DNA of 41,807 nucleotides from Asaia bogorensis. GTDB lineage: Bacteria; Pseudomonadota; Alphaproteobacteria; Acetobacterales; Acetobacteraceae. The position numbers and the translations under genes are program-made. The stretch is taken from assembly GCA_945897825.1 (NCBI GenBank), contig CAMDGX010000035.1, positions 1-41,807 of the forward strand. The letters are read 5' to 3'. The notes below the pieces were generated by a model. It made no database searches. It was not told the origin of the DNA and saw only the letters and a list, made by a program, of their open reading frames with translations. Below are positions 23,805 to 31,830 of this stretch, piece after piece. The first letter of the stretch is position 1. Every line of letters begins with the position of its first letter.

Positions 23805-24755
23805 TCAGGCCGCCCGGCGCGCGCCCTGCGGCAGCATGTCCAGCACCGCCAGCACCGCCACCTCCTGCTGCGCCAGCCCATACCGCTCGGCCACCCAATC
23901 GCGATACAGGCACGGCCGGGCGGCACGGATCAGCGCCACCGCCTGCTCGACGCTGGCGAACAGGCACTCAGGCGGCCACAGCACCTCGGCCCCGGGGAAA
24001 TCATGCACCACCGGGAATGCCCCGGCCGCCATCGCCTCGCCGATGTTCAGCCCGAAGCTTTCGTACATCGTGGTCGACAGCAGCACGCCCTTGTCGGCGT
24101 ACCAGGCGGGCATGTCGGCCACCATGCCGTGGAACGTCACCTTGCCCTGCAGCCCGAGCGCGGGGACCATCCGCCGCAGGTAGCGCAGCGTGCGCAGGTC
24201 GGTGAAGGCGCCGGCCACGTCCAGGTGATGGCCCGGCGCCACCCGCTCCAGCGCATGCATCACCTGCAGCATCAGCATCGGGTTCTTCTTCGGCTCCACA
24301 TGCCCGACCCAGCCGATCCGCTTCGGGTCCGGCTGGCCGGGGCGGAAACGCTCCAGGTCGATCCCGTTGGCGATCACATGCCGCGTTCCAACGGCCGATG
24401 TCATGGGGAAGCGCGCCTGCACCAGCGCATCGATGTCGTCGCCTACCGTCACCAGGGCATCGACCTGCCGCCAGTCCACCTGGGCCGGATATTCGGTTTG
24501 CAGTGCCTCGATCGAATGCAGCCGCACCAGGCAGGGCTTGCCCGCCAGCACGCCGCTGGTCGTCGCCCACACCGCGTGGTCCCAGCACCATTCCAGCCAG
24601 ACGATGTCCGCCCAACCGATCGCCGCCGCCAGCTCCGGCCCCGGCGGCAGGGCGGCGAAGCGCACCTCGTAGTGCCGCGCGAGCGCCGGCAACAACGGGG
24701 CGAGGAAACTCTCCCGTTCATCCTTGACCCGGTCGGCCAGCAACAGGCGACGCAT
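23805..24755 (-). CDS. Family 1/4-type glycosyltransferase
   Basis: A 316-residue GT-B-type glycosyltransferase. The second Rossmann half shows RIGWVGHVEPKKNPMLMLQVM, a donor-binding loop, and the family end motif TTMYESFGLNIGEAMAAGAFPVVHDFPGAEVL, the E-x7-E-type site for the sugar nucleotide. The N-terminal acceptor half is short (about 150 residues) and includes WADIVWLEWCWDHAVW and CLVRLHSIEAL. It may modify LPS, exopolysaccharide or flagellin; the sugar is unknown. The FlaG-like gene upstream on the same strand (gap 90 bases) makes a flagellar or surface role possible but unproven. Confidence 0.86.
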   Translation of the reverse strand: MRRLLLADRVKDERESFLAPLLPALARHYEVRFAALPPGPELAAAIGWADIVWLEWCWDHAVWATTSGVLAGKPCLVRLHSIEALQTEYPAQVDWRQVDALVTVGDDIDALVQARFPMTSAVGTRHVIANGIDLERFRPGQPDPKRIGWVGHVEPKKNPMLMLQVMHALERVAPGHHLDVAGAFTDLRTLRYLRRMVPALGLQGKVTFHGMVADMPAWYADKGVLLSTTMYESFGLNIGEAMAAGAFPVVHDFPGAEVLWPPECLFASVEQAVALIRAARPCLYRDWVAERYGLAQQEVAVLAVLDMLPQGARRAA

Positions 24756-24845
24756 GGCAACACCTCCGCACCCGGCGGCGCGGTCCGGCCATGCGGCATC
24801 ACCCCCGTGGGGCGCGCCCGCCGTCCTGCACCTGGCGCGCCAGCA

Positions 24846-25418
24846 TCAGGCCAGTTCGGTTGAGGAAACCTTAACCGGCGGCGGCGGCGGTGCGGGCGTC
24901 GCCACCGGGGCGACGGTCGTCGCCGCGCGCGGCGCCGTCGCCGCGCGCGGCGCCGTGGAATCCTGTGCGGCGGAAAGCCCCAGCGCCGGCGAACCCCCGG
25001 TCGCCACCGAGCCATCCGTCGTTGCCGCCGCATCGGGGCTGGTCCCGGCTTGCGCGGCGCCGGGCAAGGGCCGCTCGCGCGCCGGCTCCGGGGATGCGAC
25101 GCTGCTTTCCTCGCGCTGTCCGGGCGGCGGCGTGCCGGACTTGCTGCGCTCCCATGAGCGATAGGCATCGAGCTGCGCCTGGGTCGGGATCGTGTCGCGC
25201 ACCTCGCCCGCCCCGTCGCGGAACTCGATCACCACCAGGGCAAGCCCGGGATCCAGCCGCAGCGTCGGGTTGGGAAACGGCTTGCTGTCCGCCACCACCG
25301 CCTGCGCGGCCTTGGTCTCCTCGTCCGTCGGGGACCGGGCAGGCTCCTGGCGGCCGCGATCCACCAGGCTGACGCCTGCGGCAACACCGACGCGGGGAAC
25401 GGAAAGATCGCTCGGCAT
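24846..25418 (-). CDS. FlaG-like protein with a disordered tail
   Basis: A 190-residue protein. The only conserved-looking part is residues about 35-80: NPTLRLDPGLALVVIEFRD, GEVRDTIPTQAQLDAYR. That pattern of a hydrophobic strand, a Gly-Glu turn, IPT and Q-x-x-x-Y resembles the FlaG-type domain of flagellar proteins. From about 90 the sequence is Ala/Pro/Thr-rich with repeated RAATAPRA-like words and looks disordered. I start it at the ATG at 25418 because the conserved part then lies near the N-terminus; an upstream start at 25493 is possible. No other flagellar gene is in the window, so the assignment is tentative. Confidence 0.6.
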   Translation of the reverse strand: MPSDLSVPRVGVAAGVSLVDRGRQEPARSPTDEETKAAQAVVADSKPFPNPTLRLDPGLALVVIEFRDGAGEVRDTIPTQAQLDAYRSWERSKSGTPPPGQREESSVASPEPARERPLPGAAQAGTSPDAAATTDGSVATGGSPALGLSAAQDSTAPRAATAPRAATTVAPVATPAPPPPPVKVSSTELA

Positions 25419-25538
25419 GGCGGGACACCTTCGATGGCGCGAAACCAACTTCAGGCACCATCCTGGCGCTAGGGCGCGAGCATGCCACACCAACGGTTGC
25501 CGAATGATGAACGCCGCCCGGCCCGCGACCGGCGTTCC

Positions 25539-25709
25539 TCAGAAGTCGGTCACGCGCCCCTTGTGCTGCCAGTCGCCATAGCGCGTCGGCTCCGGCCCGG
25601 GCGCGCCGCCGATTTCCTTCGGCAGCGCCGCCGCCCCCGGCCGCTTCGCCGGCGCCTCGGGCTTCAGTGGTTCCTGCGAGTCGGGCTGTGGTGTTTTCGC
25701 GTCGGTCAT
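25539..25709 (-). CDS. DUF1674 protein, succinate dehydrogenase assembly factor 4-like
   Basis: A 56-residue gene that is easy to miss. The N-terminal half is Pro/Ala/Lys-rich; the C-terminal half reads LPKEIGGAPGPEPTRYGDW, then KGRVTDF, the signature of DUF1674 and the eukaryotic SDHAF4 family. In mitochondria this factor binds flavinylated SdhA before complex II assembly; a similar role in alphaproteobacteria is inferred. The ATG at 25709 and TGA at 25539 are clear. No sdh gene is nearby. Codon use matches the neighbours. Confidence 0.88.
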   Translation of the reverse strand: MTDAKTPQPDSQEPLKPEAPAKRPGAAALPKEIGGAPGPEPTRYGDWQHKGRVTDF

Positions 25710-25843
25710 GCCATCAACATGGCGTGTGCGCCGCCGTTTGCAACCAATCCGGGGTTGCCATGGCCGGCGCCATTACGCTGAAGTATCCAAGTGCCCTGCG
25801 CCCGGCATCCCGTGGTCGCCCAGGGCCGAAACCGGAGACCACC

Positions 25844-26560
25844 ATGCGCGCGCGGCTGCCTGTCCTTGCAGTGCTGGCAGCCTTCTCCCTGCAGGGCGTG
25901 GCCCATGCCGAGCGCCAGCCCTCCGTCCCGCTGCGCGAGGCGCCTCAATCCGGGGCTCCGCAATCCGGGGCTCCGCAATCCGGGCCCCTGGGCGAGCGCG
26001 AGGTCACGATCGCCAACCGCAGCGCCCTGCCCATCACCGAGCTCTACGTCTCCCCCACCAGTTCCGACGCCTGGGGCGAAGACCGCCTCGGCGAGGCCAT
26101 CCTCGGCCCCGGCCGCACCCTGCGCCTGCGCCTTGGCCGCACGCGCGACTGCGCCTTCGACGTGCTGGTCATCTACAACGACGCCAGCCGCGAGGAACGC
26201 GCCGCGCAGAACGTCTGCCGCAGCCGCCAGGTCTCGCTCGACGGCAAGGCCCGCACGGCGCCCGCCGCCCCGCCGTCGCGCCAGGTCGTGCTCTCCAACC
26301 AGAGCGGCCGCGCCATCCAGCAGGTCTTCGTCTCCGCCGCCGACGCGCCCGACTGGGGCGACGATCTCCTGCCCCACGCCATCTCGGTCGGCGACAGTGG
26401 CACCGTCGCCTTCCGCGGCCCCTGCACCGCCGACATCCGCATCGTCTTCGAGAACCGCAGCGCCGAGGAGCGCCGCGGCATCGACCTCTGCCGCAGCACC
26501 ACCCTGTCGATCGAACCCGGCTGGACCACCAGCGACGACCAGCCCGCCCCGCCCGCCTGA
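25844..26560 (+). CDS. Exported protein with two tandem repeats of an unknown domain
   Basis: A 238-residue secreted protein with a Sec signal peptide (1-22, ending AHA-E). Residues 51-132 and 144-228 are two copies of one roughly 82-residue unit: V(T/V)(I/L)xN(R/Q)S, a beta strand, WG(E/D)D, a Gly-rich turn, a conserved Cys, (F/I)(V/I)(I/F)xN, EER and a final C-R-S. The Cys pair in each unit may form a disulfide. The same layout occurs in alphaproteobacterial proteins often labelled Tat-pathway signal proteins, without known function. Between signal and first unit lies a QSGAP repeat (2.7 copies) encoded by a 15-bp tandem repeat. Confidence 0.75.
   Translation: MRARLPVLAVLAAFSLQGVAHAERQPSVPLREAPQSGAPQSGAPQSGPLGEREVTIANRSALPITELYVSPTSSDAWGEDRLGEAILGPGRTLRLRLGRTRDCAFDVLVIYNDASREERAAQNVCRSRQVSLDGKARTAPAAPPSRQVVLSNQSGRAIQQVFVSAADAPDWGDDLLPHAISVGDSGTVAFRGPCTADIRIVFENRSAEERRGIDLCRSTTLSIEPGWTTSDDQPAPPA
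25946..25985 (+). repeat. 15-bp tandem repeat in coding sequence
   Basis: The unit CAATCCGGGGCTCCG occurs 2.7 times without mismatch, encoding QSGAP repeats in the linker after the signal peptide. Copy number could vary by slippage without shifting the frame. Confidence 0.85.
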
Positions 26561-26583
26561 TCCAACCGCCTGATCGCGGAGTT

Positions 26584-27132
26584 CTACGGCGCCAGCCGCT
26601 CCAGCATCGGCCACAGCTCCCGTGCCACGATCTGCTGCGTCAGCGGCCCCGCCCGATGCCAGCGCACGATCCCGTCGCCATCGAGCAGGAAGGTCGACGG
26701 CGCGGCCGTCACCCCCCAGACCGACGCGATCCGCCCGCCGGCATCCAGCGCCACCCGCCCATAGGGGTTGCCGTTGCGCTCCAGGTAGTCGAGCGCATTG
26801 GTCCGGCTGTCCCGAAACGCGATCCCCCACATCTCCACCCGCGCCGCCTGCAGGTCCATCAGCTGCGGGTATTCCAGGATGCAGGCCGGGCTCCACGAGC
26901 CCCAGAACTTGATCAGCATCGGCCGCTTCGCCGTCAGCAGGTCGCGCGCCTCGAAACCGGGCCCCACCAGCCCCGGCAGGGAGAACCCCGGCACCCGCTG
27001 GTCTTGCAGCCGCGTGGGGCTGCCGCGCAGCGCCAACGGGCGGTTCGAGGGCGGCACCAGGTCTTCCCAGAACGTGAACACCACCACTGCGGCCGCCCCG
27101 AGCACCGCCAGCACGCCGAGCACGATGAACAT
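26584..27132 (-). CDS. CcmG/DsbE-like protein with SPAC in place of the CXXC site
   Basis: A 182-residue membrane-anchored thioredoxin-like protein (TM helix 2-22). The fold is CcmG/DsbE-like: LIKFWGSWSPACILEYPQL, GIAFRDS, and the cis-Pro loop GVTAAPSTFLLDGDG. In CcmG the active site is W-C-x-x-C, which reduces apocytochrome c haem-binding cysteines. Here the first Cys is Ser81 (codon AGC) and only Cys84 remains, so it cannot act as an ordinary dithiol reductase. It starts 1 base after the ccmE stop, so it is in the ccm operon. It could bind substrate without reducing it, or work by a monothiol route. No terminator is visible after it. Confidence 0.85.
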   Translation of the reverse strand: MFIVLGVLAVLGAAAVVVFTFWEDLVPPSNRPLALRGSPTRLQDQRVPGFSLPGLVGPGFEARDLLTAKRPMLIKFWGSWSPACILEYPQLMDLQAARVEMWGIAFRDSRTNALDYLERNGNPYGRVALDAGGRIASVWGVTAAPSTFLLDGDGIVRWHRAGPLTQQIVARELWPMLERLAP

Positions 27133-27133
27133 C

Positions 27134-27655
27134 TCAGCCGCCGCTCTTGGGGGCGCCGGGCCGCAGCGTGTTCCAGGTTCCCGCCGGCGGTGCCTGCCCG
27201 GTCTCCGGCTTCCACTGCCCGGACTTCTTCAGCGCCTCGGCGACATCGGGCGGCATGTAGGTCTCGTCATGCTTGGCCAGCACCTCGCTCGCCACGAAGC
27301 TGCCGTCCGGCCGCAACGTCCCCAGGCTGACCACGCCCTGCCCCTCGCGGAACAGGTCCGGCAGGATGCCGGCGAACTCCACATCCACCGCCGCCCGCCC
27401 GTCGGTCACGCGGAACCGCGCCACCGGCTTGCCGTCCCGCCGGTCGCGCAGCACGCTGCCATTCTCCACCAGCCCGCCGAGCCGCAGCGTTCGCCCCGCC
27501 GGCGGCGGGTTCTCCACCATGTCCCCGGGCGTCACGAAGAACACCAGGCTGTCCCGGAACGCCAGCAACGCCAGCCCCGTGGCGCTGCCGAGCCCGAACA
27601 GGCACATCAGCACCACCATCAGCCGACGGCCCTTGCGCGTGCGCAGCATCGCCAT
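27134..27655 (-). CDS. ccmE: Cytochrome c maturation haem chaperone CcmE
   Basis: A 173-residue haem chaperone of the periplasmic face. It has a signal anchor (12-33) and an OB-fold domain (FFVTPGDMVEN, then RLGGLVENGSV, FRVTDG, YEGILPDLF-like segment). The haem-binding motif AKHDETYMP places the covalent haem His at 129 and Tyr at 133. CcmE receives haem from CcmC and passes it to CcmF. The ATG overlaps the ccmD stop by one base (TGATG), which suggests translational coupling. The tail after residue 140 is short and flexible, as usual. Confidence 0.95.
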   Translation of the reverse strand: MAMLRTRKGRRLMVVLMCLFGLGSATGLALLAFRDSLVFFVTPGDMVENPPPAGRTLRLGGLVENGSVLRDRRDGKPVARFRVTDGRAAVDVEFAGILPDLFREGQGVVSLGTLRPDGSFVASEVLAKHDETYMPPDVAEALKKSGQWKPETGQAPPAGTWNTLRPGAPKSGG

Positions 27656-27825
27656 CAGCCCCGCTCCTGCCCGCCATCGCGGTGGCGCTCGCGCTGCTGC
27701 CGCGGATCGATCGCCGCCAGCCGCCGCCGCGCCCGCCCCACCCGCAGCCAAGCATCCACGGCGAACCCGACCCCCAGCACCAGCGCCAGCCCATACGACC
27801 CGAGGATAAACGGAAGATGCGTCAC
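27655..27825 (-). CDS. ccmD: Haem exporter protein CcmD
   Basis: A 56-residue protein with one membrane helix (HLPFILGSYGLALVLGVGF) followed by a basic segment (RVGRARRRLAAIDPRQQRERH), the normal CcmD layout. It helps release holo-CcmE from the CcmABC complex. It begins with GTG at 27825 and overlaps the ccmC stop by four bases (GTGA). Confidence 0.9.
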   Translation of the reverse strand: MTHLPFILGSYGLALVLGVGFAVDAWLRVGRARRRLAAIDPRQQRERHRDGGQERG

Positions 27826-28625
27826 GCCACCTCCGCGCCCTGCGCCCGGGCCATCAGCAATCCGCGGATCCGCCGCTCCATCACCGCCGCGCGCACTCGC
27901 GCCACCACGATTGCCGCGAAACCCAGCGAGAAGCCAATGATGCAGGTCAACAGCGGCCACAGCATGTCCACATGCATCGAGGGCGCGCCCGTCACCGTGA
28001 TCGTCGATGGCTGGTGCAGCGTGTTCCACCAATCCACCGAGAACTTGATCACCGGCAGGTTCACCACCCCCACCAGCGCCAGGATCGCCCCGGCCCGGTA
28101 GCCCCGCTCCGGATCGTCGAACGCCCGCACCAGCGCGATATGCCCGAGGTACAGAAAAAACAGTACCAGCACCGAGGTCAGCCGCGCATCCCACACCCAC
28201 CAGGCGCCCCACATCGGCTTGCCCCACAGGCTCCCCGTCGCCAGGCACAGCGCCGTGAACGCCGCCCCCACCGGCCCGATCTCCACGGCCGCCAGGTCCG
28301 CCAGCGGATGGCGCCACACCAGCGACAGCAGCGCGCACCCCGCCAGCCCCAGATATCCGCCGCTCGCCAGCCACGCCGCCGGCACATGCACATAGATGAT
28401 CCGCACCGCGTCGCCCTGCTGGTAGTCCGCTGGCGCCGCGAACAGCCCCCACGCCAGCCCCCCCAGCGTCAGCAGCACCGCCGGCACCGCCAGGAACGGC
28501 AACACCCGCCCCGACAGCCGCAGGAACCGGCCGGGATTGGCAAACCGATGCAGGCTGCGCCCGCCGGGTGCGATGGTACGGGGTCTGTCCAGGGAGGTGT
28601 CCACGGGGCCGCACCATAGTCCCAC
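27822..28625 (-). CDS. ccmC: Haem lyase/haem exporter subunit CcmC
   Basis: A 267-residue protein with six membrane helices that attaches haem to CcmE. The tryptophan-rich WWD motif is WGKPMWGAWWVWDARLTS, on the periplasmic side, with haem-ligand His residues in YVHVPAAW and DWWNTLHQPST. The N-terminus may start later than 28625, since the first 35 residues are not typical; the family is usually 240-250 long. ccmA and ccmB are not upstream; the EVE gene there is divergent with a 97-base gap. The operon is therefore ccmC-ccmD-ccmE-ccmG-like. Confidence 0.95.
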   Translation of the reverse strand: MGLWCGPVDTSLDRPRTIAPGGRSLHRFANPGRFLRLSGRVLPFLAVPAVLLTLGGLAWGLFAAPADYQQGDAVRIIYVHVPAAWLASGGYLGLAGCALLSLVWRHPLADLAAVEIGPVGAAFTALCLATGSLWGKPMWGAWWVWDARLTSVLVLFFLYLGHIALVRAFDDPERGYRAGAILALVGVVNLPVIKFSVDWWNTLHQPSTITVTGAPSMHVDMLWPLLTCIIGFSLGFAAIVVARVRAAVMERRIRGLLMARAQGAEVA

Positions 28626-28722
28626 CCCGCGCCACTTTGAAGCCGCACGGGTTTGCCGGATGGCCCCCTTGCGCCTATGTCATGCCGCGTTCGTGATCCC
28701 GACAGAAACGGAACGGTGGAAG

Positions 28723-29145
28723 ATGGCCTATTGGCTGGTCAAGTCCGAGCCCGACGCCTTCAGCTGGGACCAGCAGGTCGCCAACAAGGTCGAACCCTGG
28801 ACCGGCGTGCGCAACTTCATGGCCCGCAACAACCTGCGCGCGATGAAGAAAGGCGACCGCGCCTTCTTCTACCATTCCAACATCGGCAAGGAAATCGTCG
28901 GGATCGTCGAGGTTGCCCGCGAAGCCTACCCCGACCCCACCGTCGAACCCGGCGAGAAGGGCGACTGGTCCTGCGTCGACATGAAGGCCCTTCGCCCGTT
29001 CAAAACCCCCGTCACCCTCGCCCAACTCAAGGCAGACCCCGCCTACGCCGAACTCCCCCTCATCCGCCAATCCCGCCTCTCCGTCATGCCCATCAGCCCC
29101 GAACACTGGGCCGCGATCTGCACGCTGGGCGGCGTCAAGCCATAG
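28723..29145 (+). CDS. EVE domain protein (thymocyte nuclear protein 1-like)
   Basis: A 140-residue single-domain protein. MAYWLVKSEPDAFSWD and WTGVRNFMARNNLR are the conserved start of EVE domains, followed by GDRAFFYHSN, GIVEVAREAYPDPT and a C-terminal LPLIRQSRLSVMPIS. EVE domains belong to the PUA-like superfamily and bind modified nucleobases such as 5-methylcytosine derivatives. A housekeeping role in modified-base recognition is likely but untested. The length is typical of stand-alone bacterial EVE proteins. A paired hairpin element starts 7 bases after the stop. Confidence 0.92.
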   Translation: MAYWLVKSEPDAFSWDQQVANKVEPWTGVRNFMARNNLRAMKKGDRAFFYHSNIGKEIVGIVEVAREAYPDPTVEPGEKGDWSCVDMKALRPFKTPVTLAQLKADPAYAELPLIRQSRLSVMPISPEHWAAICTLGGVKP

Positions 29146-29151
29146 CAAGCA

Positions 29152-29268
29152 GTTCTTTTTTGAAAAAAGAACCAAAAAACTTTCCCTCATTTGCACCAGC
29201 GCCAACTCGTCAGCCCCGGCGCAAATGGATGAAAAGTCTTTTTGCTTCTTTTTCTTCAGAAAAAGAAG
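29152..29268 (+). repeat. Paired hairpin element, copy 3
   Basis: Arm A (29152-29184) has the stem GTTCTTTTTT / AAAAAAGAAC with a single G between, then CAAAAAACTTTC. Arm B (29233-29268) reads AAAGTCTTTTTG and then the CTTCTTTTTC-TTCA-GAAAAAGAAG stem. The 48-base spacer is the shortest of the four copies and contains an inner CATTTGC...GCAAATG inverted repeat. Arm B ends 24 bases before the Rieske gene. Confidence 0.78.
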
Positions 29269-29292
29269 ATTCTTCCTTCCTTGGAACACCCC

Positions 29293-29637
29293 ATGACTCT
29301 CCGCCCCCTCTGCCGCCTGGAAGACATCCCCGACGGCGAGTCCCGCGGCTTCGACCCCGCGCCCGGCGGCTTCACCGGCCTCTTCGCCATCCGCCAGGGC
29401 GACCAGGTCTTCGCCTACGTCAATTCCTGTCCCCATATCGGCGTCCCGCTCGACTGGTCCCCCCACCGTTTCCTCACCCGCGACGGCCGCAAGATCATCT
29501 GCGCCGTCCACGGCGCCGAGTTCCGCATCGACACCGGCGAGTGCATCCACGGCCCTTGCCTTGGCGATCGCCTGGAACAGGTTATGATCCAGATCATCGA
29601 CGGCCAGGTGCTGGTCCCCGCCGACGCGGGCCTCTAG
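29293..29637 (+). CDS. Rieske-type [2Fe-2S] protein
   Basis: A 114-residue soluble Rieske ferredoxin-like protein. The two cluster-binding boxes are SCPHIGVPLDW (C-x-H) and ICAVHGAEF (C-x-x-H), spaced as in small Rieske proteins such as NirD or dioxygenase ferredoxins. DTGECIHGPC gives extra cysteines near the second box. It starts at ATG 29293; an in-frame start at 29242 would run through repeat arm B and is rejected. It lies 36 bases before acs on the same strand, but no redox partner is encoded here. Confidence 0.88.
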   Translation: MTLRPLCRLEDIPDGESRGFDPAPGGFTGLFAIRQGDQVFAYVNSCPHIGVPLDWSPHRFLTRDGRKIICAVHGAEFRIDTGECIHGPCLGDRLEQVMIQIIDGQVLVPADAGL

Positions 29638-29673
29638 CCCGGCCCCACGCAGCAGGACGGGGAAACACCAGCG

Positions 29674-31605
29674 ATGTCCGACTCCCTCTTTCCGGTGAAG
29701 CCCGAAGTCGCTTCCGCCGCCCACCTCACCACCGACACGCTGCTGGCCATGCAGGCCCGCCTCGCCGCCGACCCCGACCGCTTCTGGCTCGAGCAAAGCC
29801 ACCGCATCGCCTGGACCAACCGCCCCACCAAAACCCTCTCCGGCGGCTTCACCGGCGACGTCCGCATCAAGTGGTTCGAGGACGGCACCCTGAACGCCTC
29901 CGTCTCCTGCCTCGACCGCCATCTCGCCCGCTCCGGCGACAAGGTCGCCATCATCTGGGAAGGCGACGACCCCAACGCCCAGGAAAAAGTCACCTACCGC
30001 GACCTCTACGAACGCGTCTGCCGCCTCGCCAACGTCCTGCGCTCCCTCGGCGCCAAGAAAGGCGACCGCATCTGCATCTACCTGCCGATGGTCGTCGAGG
30101 CCGCCGTCGCCATGCTCGCCTGCGCCCGGATCGGTGCCATCCACTCCGTCGTCTTCGGCGGCTTCTCCCCGGACAGCCTAGCCAACCGCATCCAGGATTC
30201 CGAATGCGCCATCCTCATCACCGCCGATGAAGGGCGCCGCGGCGGCCGCAAGGTCCCGCTGAAAGCCAACGCCGACGCCGCCGTCGCCCAGTGCCCCACC
30301 ATCCAGCACGTCGTCGTCGTCAAGGTCACCGGCGGCGACGTCGCCATGACCCCCGGCCGCGACCACGACTACGCCACCCTGGTCGCCGCCGCCGCCCCCC
30401 ATTGCGAACCCGAGGTGATGAACGCCGAAGACCCGCTGTTCATCCTCTACACCTCCGGCAGCACCGGAAAGCCCAAGGGCGTCCTGCACACCACCGGCGG
30501 CTACATGGTCTGGGCCAGCTACACCCACGAGCTCGTCTTCGACTACCGCCCCGGCGAAACCTACTGGTGCACCGCCGATGTCGGCTGGGTCACCGGCCAC
30601 ACCTATATCGTCTACGGCCCGCTCGCCAACGGCGCCACCACCCTGATGTTCGAGGGCATCCCCACCTGGCCCGACGCCGGCCGCTTCTGGCAGGTCGTCG
30701 ACAAGCACCAGGTCAATATCTTCTACACCGCCCCCACCGCCATCCGCTCCCTCATGCGCGAGGGCGAAGCGCCCGTCAAAAAGCACAAGCGCACCTCGCT
30801 GCGCCTGCTCGGCTCCGTCGGCGAACCCATCAACCCCGAAGCCTGGCTCTGGTACCACCGCGTCGTCGGCGACCACCGCTGCCCCATCGTCGACACCTGG
30901 TGGCAGACCGAAACCGGCGGCATCCTCATCACCCCCCTGATCGGCGCCATCGCCCAGAAACCCGGCTCCGCCACCAAGCCGCTCCCGGGCGTCCACCCCC
31001 TCATCGTCGACGGCGAAGGCAAAGTCCTGGAAGGCGCCACCGAAGGCAATCTCTGCCTGTCCCAGCCCTGGCCCGGCATCATGCGCACCGTCTACGGCGA
31101 CCACGAGCGCTTCATCCAGACCTACTTCTCCACCTTCCCCGGCCTCTACTTCACCGGCGACGGCGCCCGACGGGATGCCGACGGCTATTACTGGATCACC
31201 GGCCGCGTCGACGACGTCATCAACGTCTCCGGCCACCGCATGGGCACCGCCGAAGTCGAATCCGCCCTCGTCTCCCACCAGAAAGTCGCCGAAGCCGCCG
31301 TCGTCGGCTTCCCACACGACATCAAGGGCCAAGGCATCTACGCCTACGTCACCCTCAAGCTCGGCGAGGAACCCACCGAATCCCTCCGCAAGGAACTCAT
31401 CGCCTGGGTCCGCAAGGAAATCGGCCCCATCGCCGCCCCCGACGCCATCCAATGGGCCCCCGGCCTGCCCAAAACCCGCTCCGGCAAGATCATGCGCCGC
31501 ATCCTGCGCAAGATCGCCGCCAACGAAACCGAAGGCCTCGGCGATACCTCCACCCTCGCCGACCCCGGCGTCGTCACGGACCTCGTGCAGAACCGCGTCG
31601 GCTAA
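29674..31605 (+). CDS. acs: Acetyl-coenzyme A synthetase
   Basis: A 643-residue AMP-forming acetate-CoA ligase that activates acetate through acetyl-AMP. The P-loop-like motif is [11 protein letters not shown], with [16 protein letters not shown], the adenylation motif [10 protein letters not shown] and [19 protein letters not shown]. The C-terminal catalytic Lys lies in [17 protein letters not shown], the lysine that acetylation inactivates in Acs. The length matches AcsA (about 650). It would let the cell use acetate, an overflow product in this lineage. A paired hairpin element follows 59 bases after the stop. Confidence 0.96.
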   Translation: MSDSLFPVKPEVASAAHLTTDTLLAMQARLAADPDRFWLEQSHRIAWTNRPTKTLSGGFTGDVRIKWFEDGTLNASVSCLDRHLARSGDKVAIIWEGDDPNAQEKVTYRDLYERVCRLANVLRSLGAKKGDRICIYLPMVVEAAVAMLACARIGAIHSVVFGGFSPDSLANRIQDSECAILITADEGRRGGRKVPLKANADAAVAQCPTIQHVVVVKVTGGDVAMTPGRDHDYATLVAAAAPHCEPEVMNAEDPLFILYTSGSTGKPKGVLHTTGGYMVWASYTHELVFDYRPGETYWCTADVGWVTGHTYIVYGPLANGATTLMFEGIPTWPDAGRFWQVVDKHQVNIFYTAPTAIRSLMREGEAPVKKHKRTSLRLLGSVGEPINPEAWLWYHRVVGDHRCPIVDTWWQTETGGILITPLIGAIAQKPGSATKPLPGVHPLIVDGEGKVLEGATEGNLCLSQPWPGIMRTVYGDHERFIQTYFSTFPGLYFTGDGARRDADGYYWITGRVDDVINVSGHRMGTAEVESALVSHQKVAEAAVVGFPHDIKGQGIYAYVTLKLGEEPTESLRKELIAWVRKEIGPIAAPDAIQWAPGLPKTRSGKIMRRILRKIAANETEGLGDTSTLADPGVVTDLVQNRVG

Positions 31606-31663
31606 ATCTTCTCTCCCCCCGTGCTCCACGGGGGGAGCCGGAGGGGGGGGGAGTCAAGAAAGC

Positions 31664-31807
31664 GGTTCTTTTTTGAAAAAAAGAACCAAAAAACTTTCAT
31701 CCCTTAGGCCCAGCGTCATCCTAAGCGCAGCGAAGGATCCACGCTTTCTTGCTTCCCTTACCTTATGGATAAAAGTCTTTTTGCTTCTTTTTCTTCAGAA
31801 AAAGAAA
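31664..31807 (+). repeat. Paired hairpin element, copy 4
   Basis: Arm A (31664-31697) contains GGTTCTTTTTT-G-AAAAAAAGAACC followed by AAAAAACTTTC. Arm B (31772-31807) contains AAAGTCTTTTTG and the stem CTTCTTTTTC-TTCA-GAAAAAGAA, with the last pair lost (G to A). The spacer is 74 bases. Arm B ends 23 bases before the metallophosphoesterase ATG. Confidence 0.76.
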
Positions 31808-31830
31808 ACTCTTCCTTGAGGAACCCCGCC

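Noticed and set aside
29242-29637. An earlier start for the Rieske protein (MLLFLQKKKILPS...)
   Set aside because: The extra residues are just translation of repeat arm B; the ATG at 29293 gives the usual protein.
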